Shown in pieces: positions 42,484 to 52,234 of a DNA stretch of 64,000 nt. Numbering within the stretch: the stretch's first letter is position 1; every line of letters begins with the position of its first letter. The notes under the pieces were generated by a model. It ran no database searches. It saw only the letters and a list, made by a program, of their open reading frames with translations, and was not told the origin of the DNA. The stretch is from Saccharospirillum alexandrii_A (GTDB lineage Bacteria > Pseudomonadota > Gammaproteobacteria > Pseudomonadales > Natronospirillaceae), in assembly GCF_043641555.1 (NCBI RefSeq), contig NZ_JBHZRJ010000001.1, positions 1 to 64,000 on the forward strand, given 5' to 3'. A program made the translations under genes and the position numbers.

Positions 42484-43896
42484 TCAGGGCAGGTGCTTTA
42501 TGACCGGCGGCCCGATTAACCGGGTTAGCCAGACTGGCAAGCGTTGCCAGACGGCAATCATCAGCTTGAATTTGGGGCTGTCTGGCCGGGTTTCCGCAGC
42601 CGGTTGGTCTTCTGCCGAAAGCGTATACCAGTAATGTTGAACCGGTTTGGCCCCCCATTGTTTCTTGAACTGGAAGGTTGGAGCATCCCGGGTGGAGCGC
42701 CCGAAATCGAACCAGTCGTACCCTTGTTCGATGGCGCGACGCAGAATTTGCCGGTACATCCACATGTTCATGTTCATGGGGTTGGCGCGGCGCAGTGTTG
42801 AAGCCCAGGGTATTTCCAGTACGTTGCCCTGGCCCATTAGAAAACCGCACGCCACCGGCTTTTGTGCCTGATAAACAACGGCCAGTTGCGCTTTAAACGC
42901 ATCGGTTTGCAGCAGTGTTCGAAACCAGTCTTTCCCGTAGACGGGTGTACCCAGGTCTCGCATGTTGTGCGCGAATACCCGGTAGAAATCATTCAGCAGC
43001 TCACTGTGCCCAAAGCGAATCACCGGCTGGTGCTCTTCTGCTTTATTTGCCTGGGCTCGAACTTTTGCGCCCAATTGCTGGTCTAGCCGGTCGTCTGTCG
43101 TTGGCAGTGGTAACAGCATGGAGACTTTTTGTTCGCTGCAAGGGTAGGGCAAGCCGGGCTGTGTGGTGCGTACCTCGATATGGCTTAACTCATATTCCGC
43201 CAATAATGGTCGTGCTGCTTCAATCAACGCCCGGGCAACGGCGCTGGAGTGGGTGAGCGGGCCACCGTAGTTAAAGTAAGGCACGGAGGTGCCAAAGCGA
43301 CCAAACAAGCGGCTGCTCTGTATGACCAGCGGCAAAGCGCCGACCACATTGCTCTCTTCAACAGCCAGCAATACGGGGCCCTGGTGGCCCATTGCGTTCT
43401 GAATCACGGTGCCCATTTCAGGGTGGTGATATTGGCTTCTCTGCGGCTGGCGCAGGCACCAGTCGGCCCAAAGTGGGTCATCCCAGGTGGTGATTCTAAT
43501 GTTGCCGGTAAAGGGCTGTGCGGCATCGTCGGGCCAGGCTTTAAACTGGGCGATGGCATCCGCTTCCGGGGGTTGCGCCAGGGCGGTTAGCTGTTCGATG
43601 AGTGACTGACGCTGTGCTTTTAAATCGCTTTCCAGGGCATCAAGTGACTGGCTGGCTTGGGCCATGCTTGCCTTTAAACTGGCACGGGTTTCCTCGGTGG
43701 CATCCCGGAACTGGCGAGCAATGGCTTTTTTCTCGGCCAGTCGCTGTTTCAGCTCTGGTTGGCGCTGACGCAGGGCATCTGCCTGAGCCAGCAAGGCAGC
43801 CTGGTGGGCTTCGTCCAGCGTGTGTGCGGCGTATGGCAAATCGGACAAAAAGGCGGCCAGTTGCTCCGGCCGTTTGATCAAGTCGTTCACATCCAT
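42484..43896 (-). CDS. FemAB-like XrtA/PEP-CTERM-associated protein
   Basis: This 470-residue protein has an N-terminal coiled-coil region (about 45-120, Glu/Ala/Gln-rich) and a GNAT/FemAB-like acyltransferase domain (ALPLVIQSSRLFGRF, then YDWFDFGRSTRDAPTFQFKK). FemAB-like proteins transfer amino acids from aminoacyl-tRNA, and this subfamily is restricted to exosortase loci. It is divergent from the exosortase gene across 102 bases. In this locus, which also has amino-acid activation genes, it is another candidate for putting amino acids on a cell-surface polymer. Confidence 0.85.
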   Translation of the reverse strand: MDVNDLIKRPEQLAAFLSDLPYAAHTLDEAHQAALLAQADALRQRQPELKQRLAEKKAIARQFRDATEETRASLKASMAQASQSLDALESDLKAQRQSLIEQLTALAQPPEADAIAQFKAWPDDAAQPFTGNIRITTWDDPLWADWCLRQPQRSQYHHPEMGTVIQNAMGHQGPVLLAVEESNVVGALPLVIQSSRLFGRFGTSVPYFNYGGPLTHSSAVARALIEAARPLLAEYELSHIEVRTTQPGLPYPCSEQKVSMLLPLPTTDDRLDQQLGAKVRAQANKAEEHQPVIRFGHSELLNDFYRVFAHNMRDLGTPVYGKDWFRTLLQTDAFKAQLAVVYQAQKPVACGFLMGQGNVLEIPWASTLRRANPMNMNMWMYRQILRRAIEQGYDWFDFGRSTRDAPTFQFKKQWGAKPVQHYWYTLSAEDQPAAETRPDSPKFKLMIAVWQRLPVWLTRLIGPPVIKHLP

Positions 43897-43998
43897 GTCA
43901 GATCCAGTCGGTCTTGTTGAGGTCCATTTACACGACGCAGAATTGTCGTGATACTGCGCAGTGTAATGGATCGACTCTACAAACCAAAGGAAGGTTGC

Positions 43999-45522
43999 AT
44001 GGCTGTGTCTTATCAGTGGTCGACAACCCGTTCGCGACCGGGTTTTGTGGCCCAGCGCGGGTTACCACTTTTTCTCTGCCTGTTTGGGGCAACCCTGTTT
44101 CTGGCCCTGGCACCCGATACTCTGGGCGCCTTGCATCGTCGCTGGACGGAATTAAACGGCACCTACTCTCACGGCTACTTGTGGGCCCCTGTTTGCCTGT
44201 GCCTGGTGGTCTACCGGCTGGCAACGGGGGCGTTTCATACCCGGCCCAGTTTGTTTGGTGCGGTGGCTGTGTTGCTCAGTGCCACCACCTGGCTGGCCGG
44301 TTTCGTTATTCAACTGGGGTTGCTGCAACAACTGGTGCTGCCCGCCCTGCTTGGCAGCCTTGTCCTCACCTGTTTCGGCTGGGCAGCCCTGCGCCTAACG
44401 CTGGCTCCCTTGCTGGCCCTGTATCTGGCCATTCCCATCTGGGACGTGTTTACCGGGCCGCTGCAGAACCTGACTACAGCAGTGAGCACCTTTGCCATTG
44501 CACAGCTTTCTATTCCCGCCTTTATTGACGGCTTCTTCATTCATTTACCCTACGGCATTGTGGAAGTGGCGGGTGGGTGTTCTGGCTTGAATTACAGTCT
44601 GGTAGCCATTGTGCTGGCACTGGCCTATGCACACCAGCGGCGGCTATCCACACCCATGACATTGCTTGCCGTGCTGGTGATGCTGGTGTTGAGCATGGTG
44701 GGTAACTGGGTGCGAGTCACTGCGTTGATTTTAATCGCGTATTACAGTGAGATGAACAGTTCACTGGTAACCGAACACGGCCTGTTTGGCTGGGCGATAT
44801 TTTGCGGCTTTTATCTGGGCTTTCTGGTTTGGGCGCACCGGTTGAAAGCGCATCAGCCAAAAGCGAGCAGCGCTAGCACCTACAAAGCCACTAGCAGCGA
44901 TGTTCCCGCTGCGCTTTCTCCGCTAACCCAGGTACTGACAGGAGCGTTTGTTCTGGTTGTGATTTCAGGCACTCCCTGGCTGGCACTGCAACGCTGGCAG
45001 AACAGCTGGCACTTTCCCGAGCAATGGTCGGCCACGTTTGCGACTCAGCAAAGCACACCGGGATGGCAACCCGATTTTCACCATTACGATCTGCAAGCTA
45101 ACCTGCGTTTAGACCATTCCGGCCTGGCCCTGGCGTTGGGGCAAAGGGTTTACCTAGACCAGGCACAAGGCAAAGAACTGGTGGGGTATGGCAACCGCAT
45201 AGCCCCTGCCACGCAGATTGCACAACGCGACACCCGGCAACTGGAAAGCGGCCGGGTGGTGCAAGTGCTGGAGCTGAATGATCAGGGCGACCGCAGGCTT
45301 GTGATCTGGACATACCAGTTGGGCCAGGCAACGGCTGTAACGGACCTGGCGGCGAAATTTCAACAGTTAGTACAGTGGGTAAAAGGCCGGCCGGTCACCG
45401 CCCTGTTTTATGTGCAAACGCCATGCACCCGAGCCGGTTGTGAAGCAGAGCGCGCCGCTTTGGGTGACGACCTGGCGGTACTGGATACCTGGCTCGACCA
45501 GCGCAGCCTGTACCCGGAATAG
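43999..45522 (+). CDS. xrtA: Exosortase A with C-terminal EpsI domain
   Basis: This 507-residue integral membrane cysteine transpeptidase would cleave PEP-CTERM tails and anchor substrates. About eight membrane helices lead to the catalytic residues Cys194 (VAGGCSGLNY), Arg239 (MVGNWVRVTA) and His260 (VTEHGLFGW). The C-terminal 200 residues are an EpsI domain (around FYVQTPCTRAG), the fused form common for XrtA. ATG 43999 has AAGGAAGG at good spacing, while GTG 43948 and ATG 43966 do not. No PEP-CTERM substrate is encoded in the window. Confidence 0.93.
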   Translation: MAVSYQWSTTRSRPGFVAQRGLPLFLCLFGATLFLALAPDTLGALHRRWTELNGTYSHGYLWAPVCLCLVVYRLATGAFHTRPSLFGAVAVLLSATTWLAGFVIQLGLLQQLVLPALLGSLVLTCFGWAALRLTLAPLLALYLAIPIWDVFTGPLQNLTTAVSTFAIAQLSIPAFIDGFFIHLPYGIVEVAGGCSGLNYSLVAIVLALAYAHQRRLSTPMTLLAVLVMLVLSMVGNWVRVTALILIAYYSEMNSSLVTEHGLFGWAIFCGFYLGFLVWAHRLKAHQPKASSASTYKATSSDVPAALSPLTQVLTGAFVLVVISGTPWLALQRWQNSWHFPEQWSATFATQQSTPGWQPDFHHYDLQANLRLDHSGLALALGQRVYLDQAQGKELVGYGNRIAPATQIAQRDTRQLESGRVVQVLELNDQGDRRLVIWTYQLGQATAVTDLAAKFQQLVQWVKGRPVTALFYVQTPCTRAGCEAERAALGDDLAVLDTWLDQRSLYPE

Positions 45523-45526
45523 GTGT

Positions 45527-46549
45527 CTAACCCAGGCCCGACAACCGGGCCCTGAACTGCAGCGGCGTTCTGGCGTTGCCTTCGTGCACGCCAATTCGGT
45601 ACAGCTGGTGCAAATCCAGCGAGCTGAGGCGGTTCAGGCCATTTCTGGTGGTCACCGCGGCCTGGTAGTGTTCCCGCACCAGGTTCAGGCTGGCGTCGTC
45701 GTAATCGCCATTCGGAAAGCAAAATAATGGCACCTCATGACCCAGCTGTTGTTCCAGACGCTGGCGACTGCCGACGATTTCTTCCTGTCGCTGTTCGGGG
45801 GAACTGGCGTGGTTCAAACGCCTGTGTGTGCAGGTGTGCGAGCCAATGGCGAACACCCCGCTGGCATCCATCTCCTGCAGGGCAGGCCAGGGCATTAAAT
45901 CGGGCGTGGGGCTGTTTTCGGGCCTGGCGTCTTCGCCCAGGCTATCCAGTGCGGCATTCAAGGTGTCTTCACTGTGTTGCTTGAGCGTTTGAATGCAGGC
46001 CGACACGGCGTCCCGCGAGTAAGGCTGCCCCAGTAATTCAGCCGCCGGTGCCAGCACCGGGTGTTGGCGCAGCAAAGGCGATTGGCGCAACACCAGGTCT
46101 GCAATGCGGTTGGGCCAGAACGGCGCCGCCTGGCCGACTTTATCGGCCACGGCAAAAATAGAGGCCACCAGGCCTCGCCGTTTCAGTTCCGGGTAGGCGT
46201 ACTGGTAGTTATCGAGCCAGCCATCGTCGAAGGTGATGGCGCAGGCTTTTTCCGGCAGTGGCTCGCCGGCTTTGTAACGTTTAACCCAATCTGCCAGCGC
46301 TACCACGGGCATCCAGCATTGCAATTCCTCCAGGTGCATGCTGAAGGTTTCCGGGGTGACAACCATGCCCGGCTCTTCCGTTTCACAGCGGGGGTCATCT
46401 GCGGGTAACACCCGATGGTACATCAGCACCCACAGGGTGGGCTCTGCTGGCCGGGCACGGTGCGCGCCGCGCCAGTCCCGCCCGAGGTTCAGGGCGGCCT
46501 TTACCGGCTGCTTGACTGTCTGTTTCAGTTTGGTGGCAAGCGACGTCAT
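45527..46549 (-). CDS. Polysaccharide deacetylase (NodB family)
   Basis: This 340-residue NodB protein has YHRVLP, AITFDDGWLDN (catalytic Asp pair), GSHTCTHRRL (both metal histidines) and FCFPNGDYDDA. All active-site motifs are intact. It is the fourth deacetylase-type gene in the window. GAGGTG precedes the start, and it follows the ATP-grasp gene by seven bases. Its end is only four bases from the end of the convergent exosortase gene. Confidence 0.88.
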   Translation of the reverse strand: MTSLATKLKQTVKQPVKAALNLGRDWRGAHRARPAEPTLWVLMYHRVLPADDPRCETEEPGMVVTPETFSMHLEELQCWMPVVALADWVKRYKAGEPLPEKACAITFDDGWLDNYQYAYPELKRRGLVASIFAVADKVGQAAPFWPNRIADLVLRQSPLLRQHPVLAPAAELLGQPYSRDAVSACIQTLKQHSEDTLNAALDSLGEDARPENSPTPDLMPWPALQEMDASGVFAIGSHTCTHRRLNHASSPEQRQEEIVGSRQRLEQQLGHEVPLFCFPNGDYDDASLNLVREHYQAAVTTRNGLNRLSSLDLHQLYRIGVHEGNARTPLQFRARLSGLG

Positions 46550-46556
46550 GCGGGGA

Positions 46557-47732
46557 TCACCTCAAGGCCTTTAAATACTGTTTCAGTTCAAACCAGGCCG
46601 GGGCCGGGTCGCGCCAGCGGTTGATCTCGTGGCGCTGGTGTCTGAACCTGGGTGTCATGAACTGACCAAGCCGTTGCAGCCGCGCGGGCCAGCCAGACGA
46701 GCGTTTGAACACGAGATACAGACTATCCAGATCACCCAGCAGCCAGCGCAACCGTTGCCCCACCCGGTAGTGCCCGGCCACGGGGATTGGCCAGCCAAGC
46801 TCGGCACACAGCAACTGATATGGGAAGTCGACCCCCGCATCGATCGCCAACTGCAACGAGCCCCAAAAGCGAGTGTTTACTTCCATCAGGTAGGGCGTGC
46901 CGTCTTCACCAATGCGGAATTCCACCATGGCGACCCCGTGCCAGTTGACGGCCTGTAACAGTGTTTGGGAGTGCGCCTGCAGATCAGCCGGCACCTGGCA
47001 GCTTTGGCTAAGCACACTGACCCCGCCTTCCGGCGGCTTTTCACGCAGCCGCTGGTGGGCAAAAAACTGCACCGGCTTGCCGCGGTTAAACAGGGCAAAC
47101 ACACCGGCACCGGTGCCCGGAATAAACGCCTGCAGCATGAAAGGGTGTTCGTTCAGATAGGCGTTTTGCTGAAAAATACGCGTCAGGTCTTCGGCGGTGT
47201 GCGCAATTCGAACTGTGGTTGCCAGCCATTGCTTTCCATCGAACAGGCGCGATAGCGCAGGTTTCACGACCACTGGGTATGACACGGCCTGCACATCCAC
47301 CTGATGTGCACCTTCAAAATGCTGGCTGTGTGGCACCGGAATTTCAGACCGCTCTGCCAAGGCCACCAGGTGGGATTTATTGGCTAGCTGCAAAACCGTC
47401 GACAACGGCGAAAACGGGAGCCTGAGGCCAGGCACACTTTCCTGAAACTGTAACAACAGTTGGCTGGTTACCTCGGTAACCGGCATGACCAGCTGGCAGG
47501 GCTGGCGTTCCAGAAACCGTGTCAGCCAGGCCACAAAATGCATGGGCTCATGTTCGGAAGAGGGGCACTGAACGTACAAATCGCTATAACGTGACTGGCC
47601 GGCAAGGGCGGTAGGGGTGGAATCACAGGTAATAACGCGCAGGCCGGGCTGACGCCCCAGGCTACGTACTACGGCGAGCGCACTGCGTTGATTGGCGTCT
47701 GGTATCAGAACGCTGATCGATTTCGAATCCAT
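46557..47732 (-). CDS. ATP-grasp family ligase-like protein
   Basis: This 391-residue protein shows a Rossmann-like pre-ATP-grasp region (SVLIPDANQRSALAVVRSLG), the ATP-grasp lysines (VVVKPALSR) and the metal-binding MVEFRIGEDGTPYLMEVNTRFWGS. Such enzymes form amide or peptide bonds via acyl-phosphates, and similar ones occur in exosortase loci next to deacetylases. An N-deacetylated amino sugar would be a suitable acceptor, but the substrate is unknown. Confidence 0.82.
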   Translation of the reverse strand: MDSKSISVLIPDANQRSALAVVRSLGRQPGLRVITCDSTPTALAGQSRYSDLYVQCPSSEHEPMHFVAWLTRFLERQPCQLVMPVTEVTSQLLLQFQESVPGLRLPFSPLSTVLQLANKSHLVALAERSEIPVPHSQHFEGAHQVDVQAVSYPVVVKPALSRLFDGKQWLATTVRIAHTAEDLTRIFQQNAYLNEHPFMLQAFIPGTGAGVFALFNRGKPVQFFAHQRLREKPPEGGVSVLSQSCQVPADLQAHSQTLLQAVNWHGVAMVEFRIGEDGTPYLMEVNTRFWGSLQLAIDAGVDFPYQLLCAELGWPIPVAGHYRVGQRLRWLLGDLDSLYLVFKRSSGWPARLQRLGQFMTPRFRHQRHEINRWRDPAPAWFELKQYLKALR

Positions 47733-47862
47733 TCGAGGCTTTCCAGTAGTGACTGCTTGGAATTAAGCCCACAGAGTGTACAAAATGGATTTTACCTTGA
47801 ACAGCACTAGCCGGGAGTAAGTGCAGGGTTTAGAATGTTGATTCTTCACTGGATCAAAGGAA

Positions 47863-49065
47863 ATGACCAGCGTGCGCACCACTGCCACCCCTACCATACT
47901 GCACACCATCGATACCACCGGCCCGGGTGGCGCCGAAACCGTGTTCCTGGATATTGCCCAGCACCTGCAAGTACCCGGCTACCAGACGCTGGCGCTGATT
48001 AAAGGCCCGGGCTGGGTGCGCGACCAGTTGGAAGCGCGCAACATTCCCTACCAAATACTAAAGCCCCACGGCTTCTTGAGTCTGCCCTATTACTGGCAAG
48101 TGTTCCGGCTGATAAAAAAACATAACGTTCGTCTGGCCTACGCCCACTTGCTGGGTTCAGCTTTGACGTTGTCGTTGATTGGCCTCCTAACCCGTTTGCC
48201 CGCCATCGGCGTGTTGCACGGCCAGGTAGATGTGAACCCGAACGAACGGTTTGTGCCGATAAAACGCTGGTTGATGAAGCATGGCCTACGAAAGGTAGTG
48301 GCGGTGAGCCAGCGCCTGGCTTCCAGCATGATTGACCGGGGTGTGTTCACAGAACAGCAGGTTGCCGTTATTCACAACGGCATTGATACCAGCCGCTATC
48401 ACAACATCAAAACCGGGGCTCTGAAAGCCTCCCTCAACCTGCCTGAAGCAGCGTTATTGGTGGGTAGCCTGGGCAACATCAGACCCGCAAAAGACTATGC
48501 TAACCTCTTGAATGCGGCAGCTATAGTTATAGAGCAGCAGCCACAAGCCCATTTTGTGATTGCAGGGCATCAAAAAGAACCGCTGATGTCGGCATTAGAC
48601 CAGCAAGCTGGGACTCTTGGCATTACAGACCATATTCACTTTATCGGCTTCATTGATTCAACGGCTGACTTTCTGGCTGAACTGGATGTATTTGCGCTGT
48701 CGTCTTCCAGCGAAGGGTTCTCAATAGCGACCATAGAAGCCATGGCCAGTGGCATACCCGTCGTAGCAACGAGATGCGGTGGGCCCGAAGAAATTATACG
48801 GGCTGATGTAGATGGCGCCTTGGTGCCGGTTGGCGAACCACTGGCACTGGCACGGAAAATAAGTGAAGCACTACAAAGCACCCCAGAGCTCACAGCACTA
48901 ACTGCGAGCGCTCACAGCCGAGTGGAAGCAACATTCAGTCTGCATGCCATGCTGAAGCACTATAAACACCTGGGATTAACCTACTGCAGGCAGGACGCCG
49001 CGCAGATGAAACACCCACATGATGCCGTTCAAGAGAGCGGGGAAAAAGTTAAAAAGGAAGCATAA
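47863..49065 (+). CDS. Glycosyltransferase family 4 (GT-B)
   Basis: This 400-residue GT-B glycosyltransferase has TIDTTGPGGAETVFLDIAQHL at the acceptor side, VGSLGNIRPAKDY in the middle and the C-terminal donor motif FALSSSSEGFSIATIEAMASGIPVV. The second half becomes richer in A/T at third codon positions, marking the left border of the AT-rich island. Its stop overlaps the next gene by one base. Confidence 0.9.
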   Translation: MTSVRTTATPTILHTIDTTGPGGAETVFLDIAQHLQVPGYQTLALIKGPGWVRDQLEARNIPYQILKPHGFLSLPYYWQVFRLIKKHNVRLAYAHLLGSALTLSLIGLLTRLPAIGVLHGQVDVNPNERFVPIKRWLMKHGLRKVVAVSQRLASSMIDRGVFTEQQVAVIHNGIDTSRYHNIKTGALKASLNLPEAALLVGSLGNIRPAKDYANLLNAAAIVIEQQPQAHFVIAGHQKEPLMSALDQQAGTLGITDHIHFIGFIDSTADFLAELDVFALSSSSEGFSIATIEAMASGIPVVATRCGGPEEIIRADVDGALVPVGEPLALARKISEALQSTPELTALTASAHSRVEATFSLHAMLKHYKHLGLTYCRQDAAQMKHPHDAVQESGEKVKKEA

Positions 49066-49634
49066 TGACAACGGCTGGTAGCTTGCCCGTGCCAAATAAC
49101 TGGATTAATGACAATTATGGTTCAAAAAAAGGGTTATTGAACTACAGCCTGCACGAAGCCAAGAGGTTGATGGGTTTCTATTCCTCATTAAAAGTTGATA
49201 GGCATGCAAACCCAAAGCGCATTGTATTTGTGTGTGTAGGTAATATATGCAGGAGCCCTTTGGCAGAAGCCTTAGCAAGATCGAGAGGGTATAACGCGAT
49301 ATCGTACGGGCTAGATACCCGAGGTAATGATGGTGCTGACCCCCGAGCAATTCAGTTTGCGGCTCAAAATGACTTGGATTTAACGAGCCATAGAACCAGA
49401 AGGATAGCTGAATATAATGAGCGGAATGGGGACCTAATAGTTGGAATGGAACCGAAACATCTAAATCTCATCAGAAAAAACAAGTCAAATGCACTGGAAA
49501 CTCTACTTGGGATTTATAGAGCAAAGCCATGTGCATACATACATGACCCTTACAACACAAACGCCTATTACTTCACACAATGTGAACAAACAGTGTTGGA
49601 AGCAACTGAAGCACTTCTAGATCATGTCCAGTAG
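49065..49634 (+). CDS. Low-molecular-weight protein-tyrosine phosphatase (Wzb-like) with N-terminal extension
   Basis: This 189-residue protein has the phosphatase loop CVGNICRS (Cys57, Arg63) and the general-acid segment HDPYNT. About 50 residues precede the catalytic domain, more than in Wzb (about 150 aa in all); this extension is predicted soluble. Such enzymes dephosphorylate the BY-kinase that controls polymer length. Here the BY-kinase-like protein of the locus looks catalytically dead, so the substrate is an open question. It overlaps the next gene by 11 bases. Confidence 0.88.
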   Translation: MTTAGSLPVPNNWINDNYGSKKGLLNYSLHEAKRLMGFYSSLKVDRHANPKRIVFVCVGNICRSPLAEALARSRGYNAISYGLDTRGNDGADPRAIQFAAQNDLDLTSHRTRRIAEYNERNGDLIVGMEPKHLNLIRKNKSNALETLLGIYRAKPCAYIHDPYNTNAYYFTQCEQTVLEATEALLDHVQ

Positions 49635-50922
49635 ACAGGTTTCCTACACAGTCGAAGACTTCTACTTCTTGAAGTATAAGCCAATGTGGCGCTACTTCTG
49701 GAGCGAACATCCTGCGTTTTGGTGTGTTTGTGGATACCTATTTGTTGAGTATTTCAGGCCTCAATCAATATACCCCGCAATAGACTTTTTACCCTGGGCT
49801 AAACTGTTTCTATTAGGAAGTGTCGCTCTGTCATTTGTTGATAAGAAAAGTAAGACCTCCTGGTCGCTACTTCATTTTTGGCTTTGTGCTTTCTTTATCC
49901 AGCTGAATATTTCTATTCTATTTGCCTACAATTCATGGTGGTCAGATTTCTACTATATAAATGCCATGCAATGGTTTATTGTTATTTTTGCTATAAGCCG
50001 AATTGTAGTAACTCGAGAGCGAATGTATATTTTCAGTCTTGTACTTTTTATTTGTTCTCTCAAACTTTCATTTGGTACTGCTCTAATATGGGCTGGAAGA
50101 GGGTTTGCCTTTACAAACTGGGGAATTAAAGGTCCACCAGGATTTTTCGAAAACTCCGGCGAACTTGCAATACAAATGTTAGTTGCCTTCTCTCTTGCTT
50201 ACTATCTGTATCAGGCAAGAGCCAAGCCATTGAATAAAATAGAGTTCTTTATTTTAGGTTTGGCTATTGTAACTCCAGTGCTCACAGTGTTGGGTGCAAG
50301 TAGTAGAGGGTCTCAGCTTGCGTTAGCTTTTATAATGTTTTTACTGGTTGGAACTAGAATATTCAAAATTAAATACCTGGTAGTGTTCTCGCTTGTATGT
50401 ATTGCTACCTGGCAGTTGTTGCCAGACGAGCAAAAGAATAGATTTCAAGGCATGGGGAGCGATAGAACCTCTGAACAGCGATTACTATACTGGACAAGAG
50501 GTTTGGAAATGATCACTGAACACCCATTTACCGGCGTCGGTTATTACAATTTCATTCCATATTTTTCAGATGTATACCCAAATGATGTTCTGTTTGTTAA
50601 TCAGCGGGGAGAGCGAATTGCAGAGTTGCCTCATAATATTTTGATTCAGGTAGGTACCGATGCAGGTATACCTGCAATATTGTTTTATCTAGCAATAGTA
50701 TTGAGCGCAATTCGTATGAGAGTGCATCCTGACGACAAGATTCTCTGGAATATAGATAAGGGTTTGTCGATAGGTATCATTGGTTTCTTCATCGCGGGTC
50801 AATTTGTATCCGTTGCATATTATCCATTTCTCTGGGTTGCAGTAGCATTTAAGTTGGGCATGCAAGCAATTACAAAGGAATCGAAGCTCAAGGTTGAAAA
50901 GTATGAACAGCGCACTATCTAA
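49624..50922 (+). CDS. O-antigen ligase/polymerase-like membrane protein
   Basis: This 432-residue protein has about ten to twelve membrane helices. It has a Wzy_C-type periplasmic region containing GASSRGSQLALA, YWTRGLEMITEHPFTGVGYYNF and ELPHNILIQVGTDAGIP, the conserved loop of O-antigen ligases. The opening VEYFRPQSIYP fits the exosortase A-associated O-ligase group. It probably polymerises or transfers the glycan on the periplasmic side. Codon use is strongly A/T-rich. Confidence 0.85.
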   Translation: MSSRQVSYTVEDFYFLKYKPMWRYFWSEHPAFWCVCGYLFVEYFRPQSIYPAIDFLPWAKLFLLGSVALSFVDKKSKTSWSLLHFWLCAFFIQLNISILFAYNSWWSDFYYINAMQWFIVIFAISRIVVTRERMYIFSLVLFICSLKLSFGTALIWAGRGFAFTNWGIKGPPGFFENSGELAIQMLVAFSLAYYLYQARAKPLNKIEFFILGLAIVTPVLTVLGASSRGSQLALAFIMFLLVGTRIFKIKYLVVFSLVCIATWQLLPDEQKNRFQGMGSDRTSEQRLLYWTRGLEMITEHPFTGVGYYNFIPYFSDVYPNDVLFVNQRGERIAELPHNILIQVGTDAGIPAILFYLAIVLSAIRMRVHPDDKILWNIDKGLSIGIIGFFIAGQFVSVAYYPFLWVAVAFKLGMQAITKESKLKVEKYEQRTI

Positions 50923-52234
50923 GTATTTATTTTACTATCCGACGACATTGCTGAACGGGGAGAATGTTGGATATTACCTAAAGAGCTATAGAGCCTCTCA
51001 GTACTGGAGGAGTGAAGAGATAGCCCAGTTTCATGAAAGTGAGCTAAAGAAGCTTTTAAAAATTGCTAGGACTGCTAGTTTCTATCAAGGAAGATATGAT
51101 TTAGAAGGTTTGCTTAATAAGAAGGGGGATGATTTCTTTCGTTCGTATTCTCAAGAAGTTCCAATTCTCGAGAAGAAGGACCTAATTGAAAATAAGTCTA
51201 GAATGAAAACTACTAATGCCGGGCGCTATTCAGAGAAAACAACTGGTGGGTCAACTGGTGAACCAGTTACAGTCTTAAAAAATTCCATTGGTTTGGCAAG
51301 GGAGCGCGCTGCAACCTGGAGGGCATACGAATGGGCTGGTGTTACAATTGGTACTAAGCAAGCGCGATTTTGGGGTGTGCCCCATAATAGAAAGAATAGA
51401 CTTAAGGCAAGCTTGATTGATTTCGTAGCAAATAGAATGCGGTTTTCAGCGTTTGACTTGGATTCAGGTTCGCTAGATAGAATATACCAGAATATAAAAA
51501 AGTACAGCCCGGACTACCTGTATGGTTATGTGTCCGCAATTAGAGAGCTTGCGCACTTTGTACTAGAGAATGCTGAAAAGAGGAATGACACGTGGTCGAT
51601 TAAATGCGTTATCACTACCTCTGAGGTTCTAACTCAAAAAGATCGTGAGATTATTGAAAGAGCGTTTAAGTGTAGAGTATACAATGAGTACGGATGTGGG
51701 GAAGTAGGTTCTATTGCACACGAATGCGAGTTTGGCTCAATGCATGTTATGGCTGAAAACGTATATTTAGAGCAATCTGAGGAAGGAGAATTGATAGTTA
51801 CTGATCTTCATAATACGGTAATGCCGTTAATTCGCTACAGGATTGGTGATTTTGCTCAGATAGGCTATTCAGAATGTTCTTGCGGTGTTGGTTTGCCGGT
51901 GTTGACTAGTATTGGAGGTCGAGCATACGACATAATTCGAACCCCCGAAGGAAGACGCATTCATCCTGAGTCTGTTATTTATATATTCGAAGCACTCCAG
52001 CAAAAATATAGTTACTTTAAACACTTCCAAGTAGTTCAGTCTGCAGGAAATGCATTAACAGTCAATCTTGTTCCTACTTCAAATTGGTCAGAGAAAGGTA
52101 GAAGTGAACTTACTCAAGATATAAAAAGCTCTTTGTCTACCAATATGAATGTGGAAATATGTATTGTAGATTCTATTCCACGAGAAGCATCAGGAAAAAT
52201 GAGAGTTGTTAAGTTTGTGGGTAACATCGCATGA
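50903..52234 (+). CDS. CapK/PaaK-like adenylate-forming enzyme
   Basis: This 443-residue adenylate-forming protein resembles phenylacetate-CoA ligase and CapK. It has TTGGSTGEPVTV, YGYVSAIRELA, NEYGCGEVGSIAHEC, IRYRIGDFAQI and a C-terminal REASGKMRVV with the likely catalytic Lys. In capsule and EPS loci these proteins are thought to activate an acyl group that decorates sugars. ATG 50903 is preferred to a TTG three codons earlier. It overlaps the ligase-like gene by 20 bases and the next gene by 4. Confidence 0.83.
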   Translation: MNSALSKYLFYYPTTLLNGENVGYYLKSYRASQYWRSEEIAQFHESELKKLLKIARTASFYQGRYDLEGLLNKKGDDFFRSYSQEVPILEKKDLIENKSRMKTTNAGRYSEKTTGGSTGEPVTVLKNSIGLARERAATWRAYEWAGVTIGTKQARFWGVPHNRKNRLKASLIDFVANRMRFSAFDLDSGSLDRIYQNIKKYSPDYLYGYVSAIRELAHFVLENAEKRNDTWSIKCVITTSEVLTQKDREIIERAFKCRVYNEYGCGEVGSIAHECEFGSMHVMAENVYLEQSEEGELIVTDLHNTVMPLIRYRIGDFAQIGYSECSCGVGLPVLTSIGGRAYDIIRTPEGRRIHPESVIYIFEALQQKYSYFKHFQVVQSAGNALTVNLVPTSNWSEKGRSELTQDIKSSLSTNMNVEICIVDSIPREASGKMRVVKFVGNIA

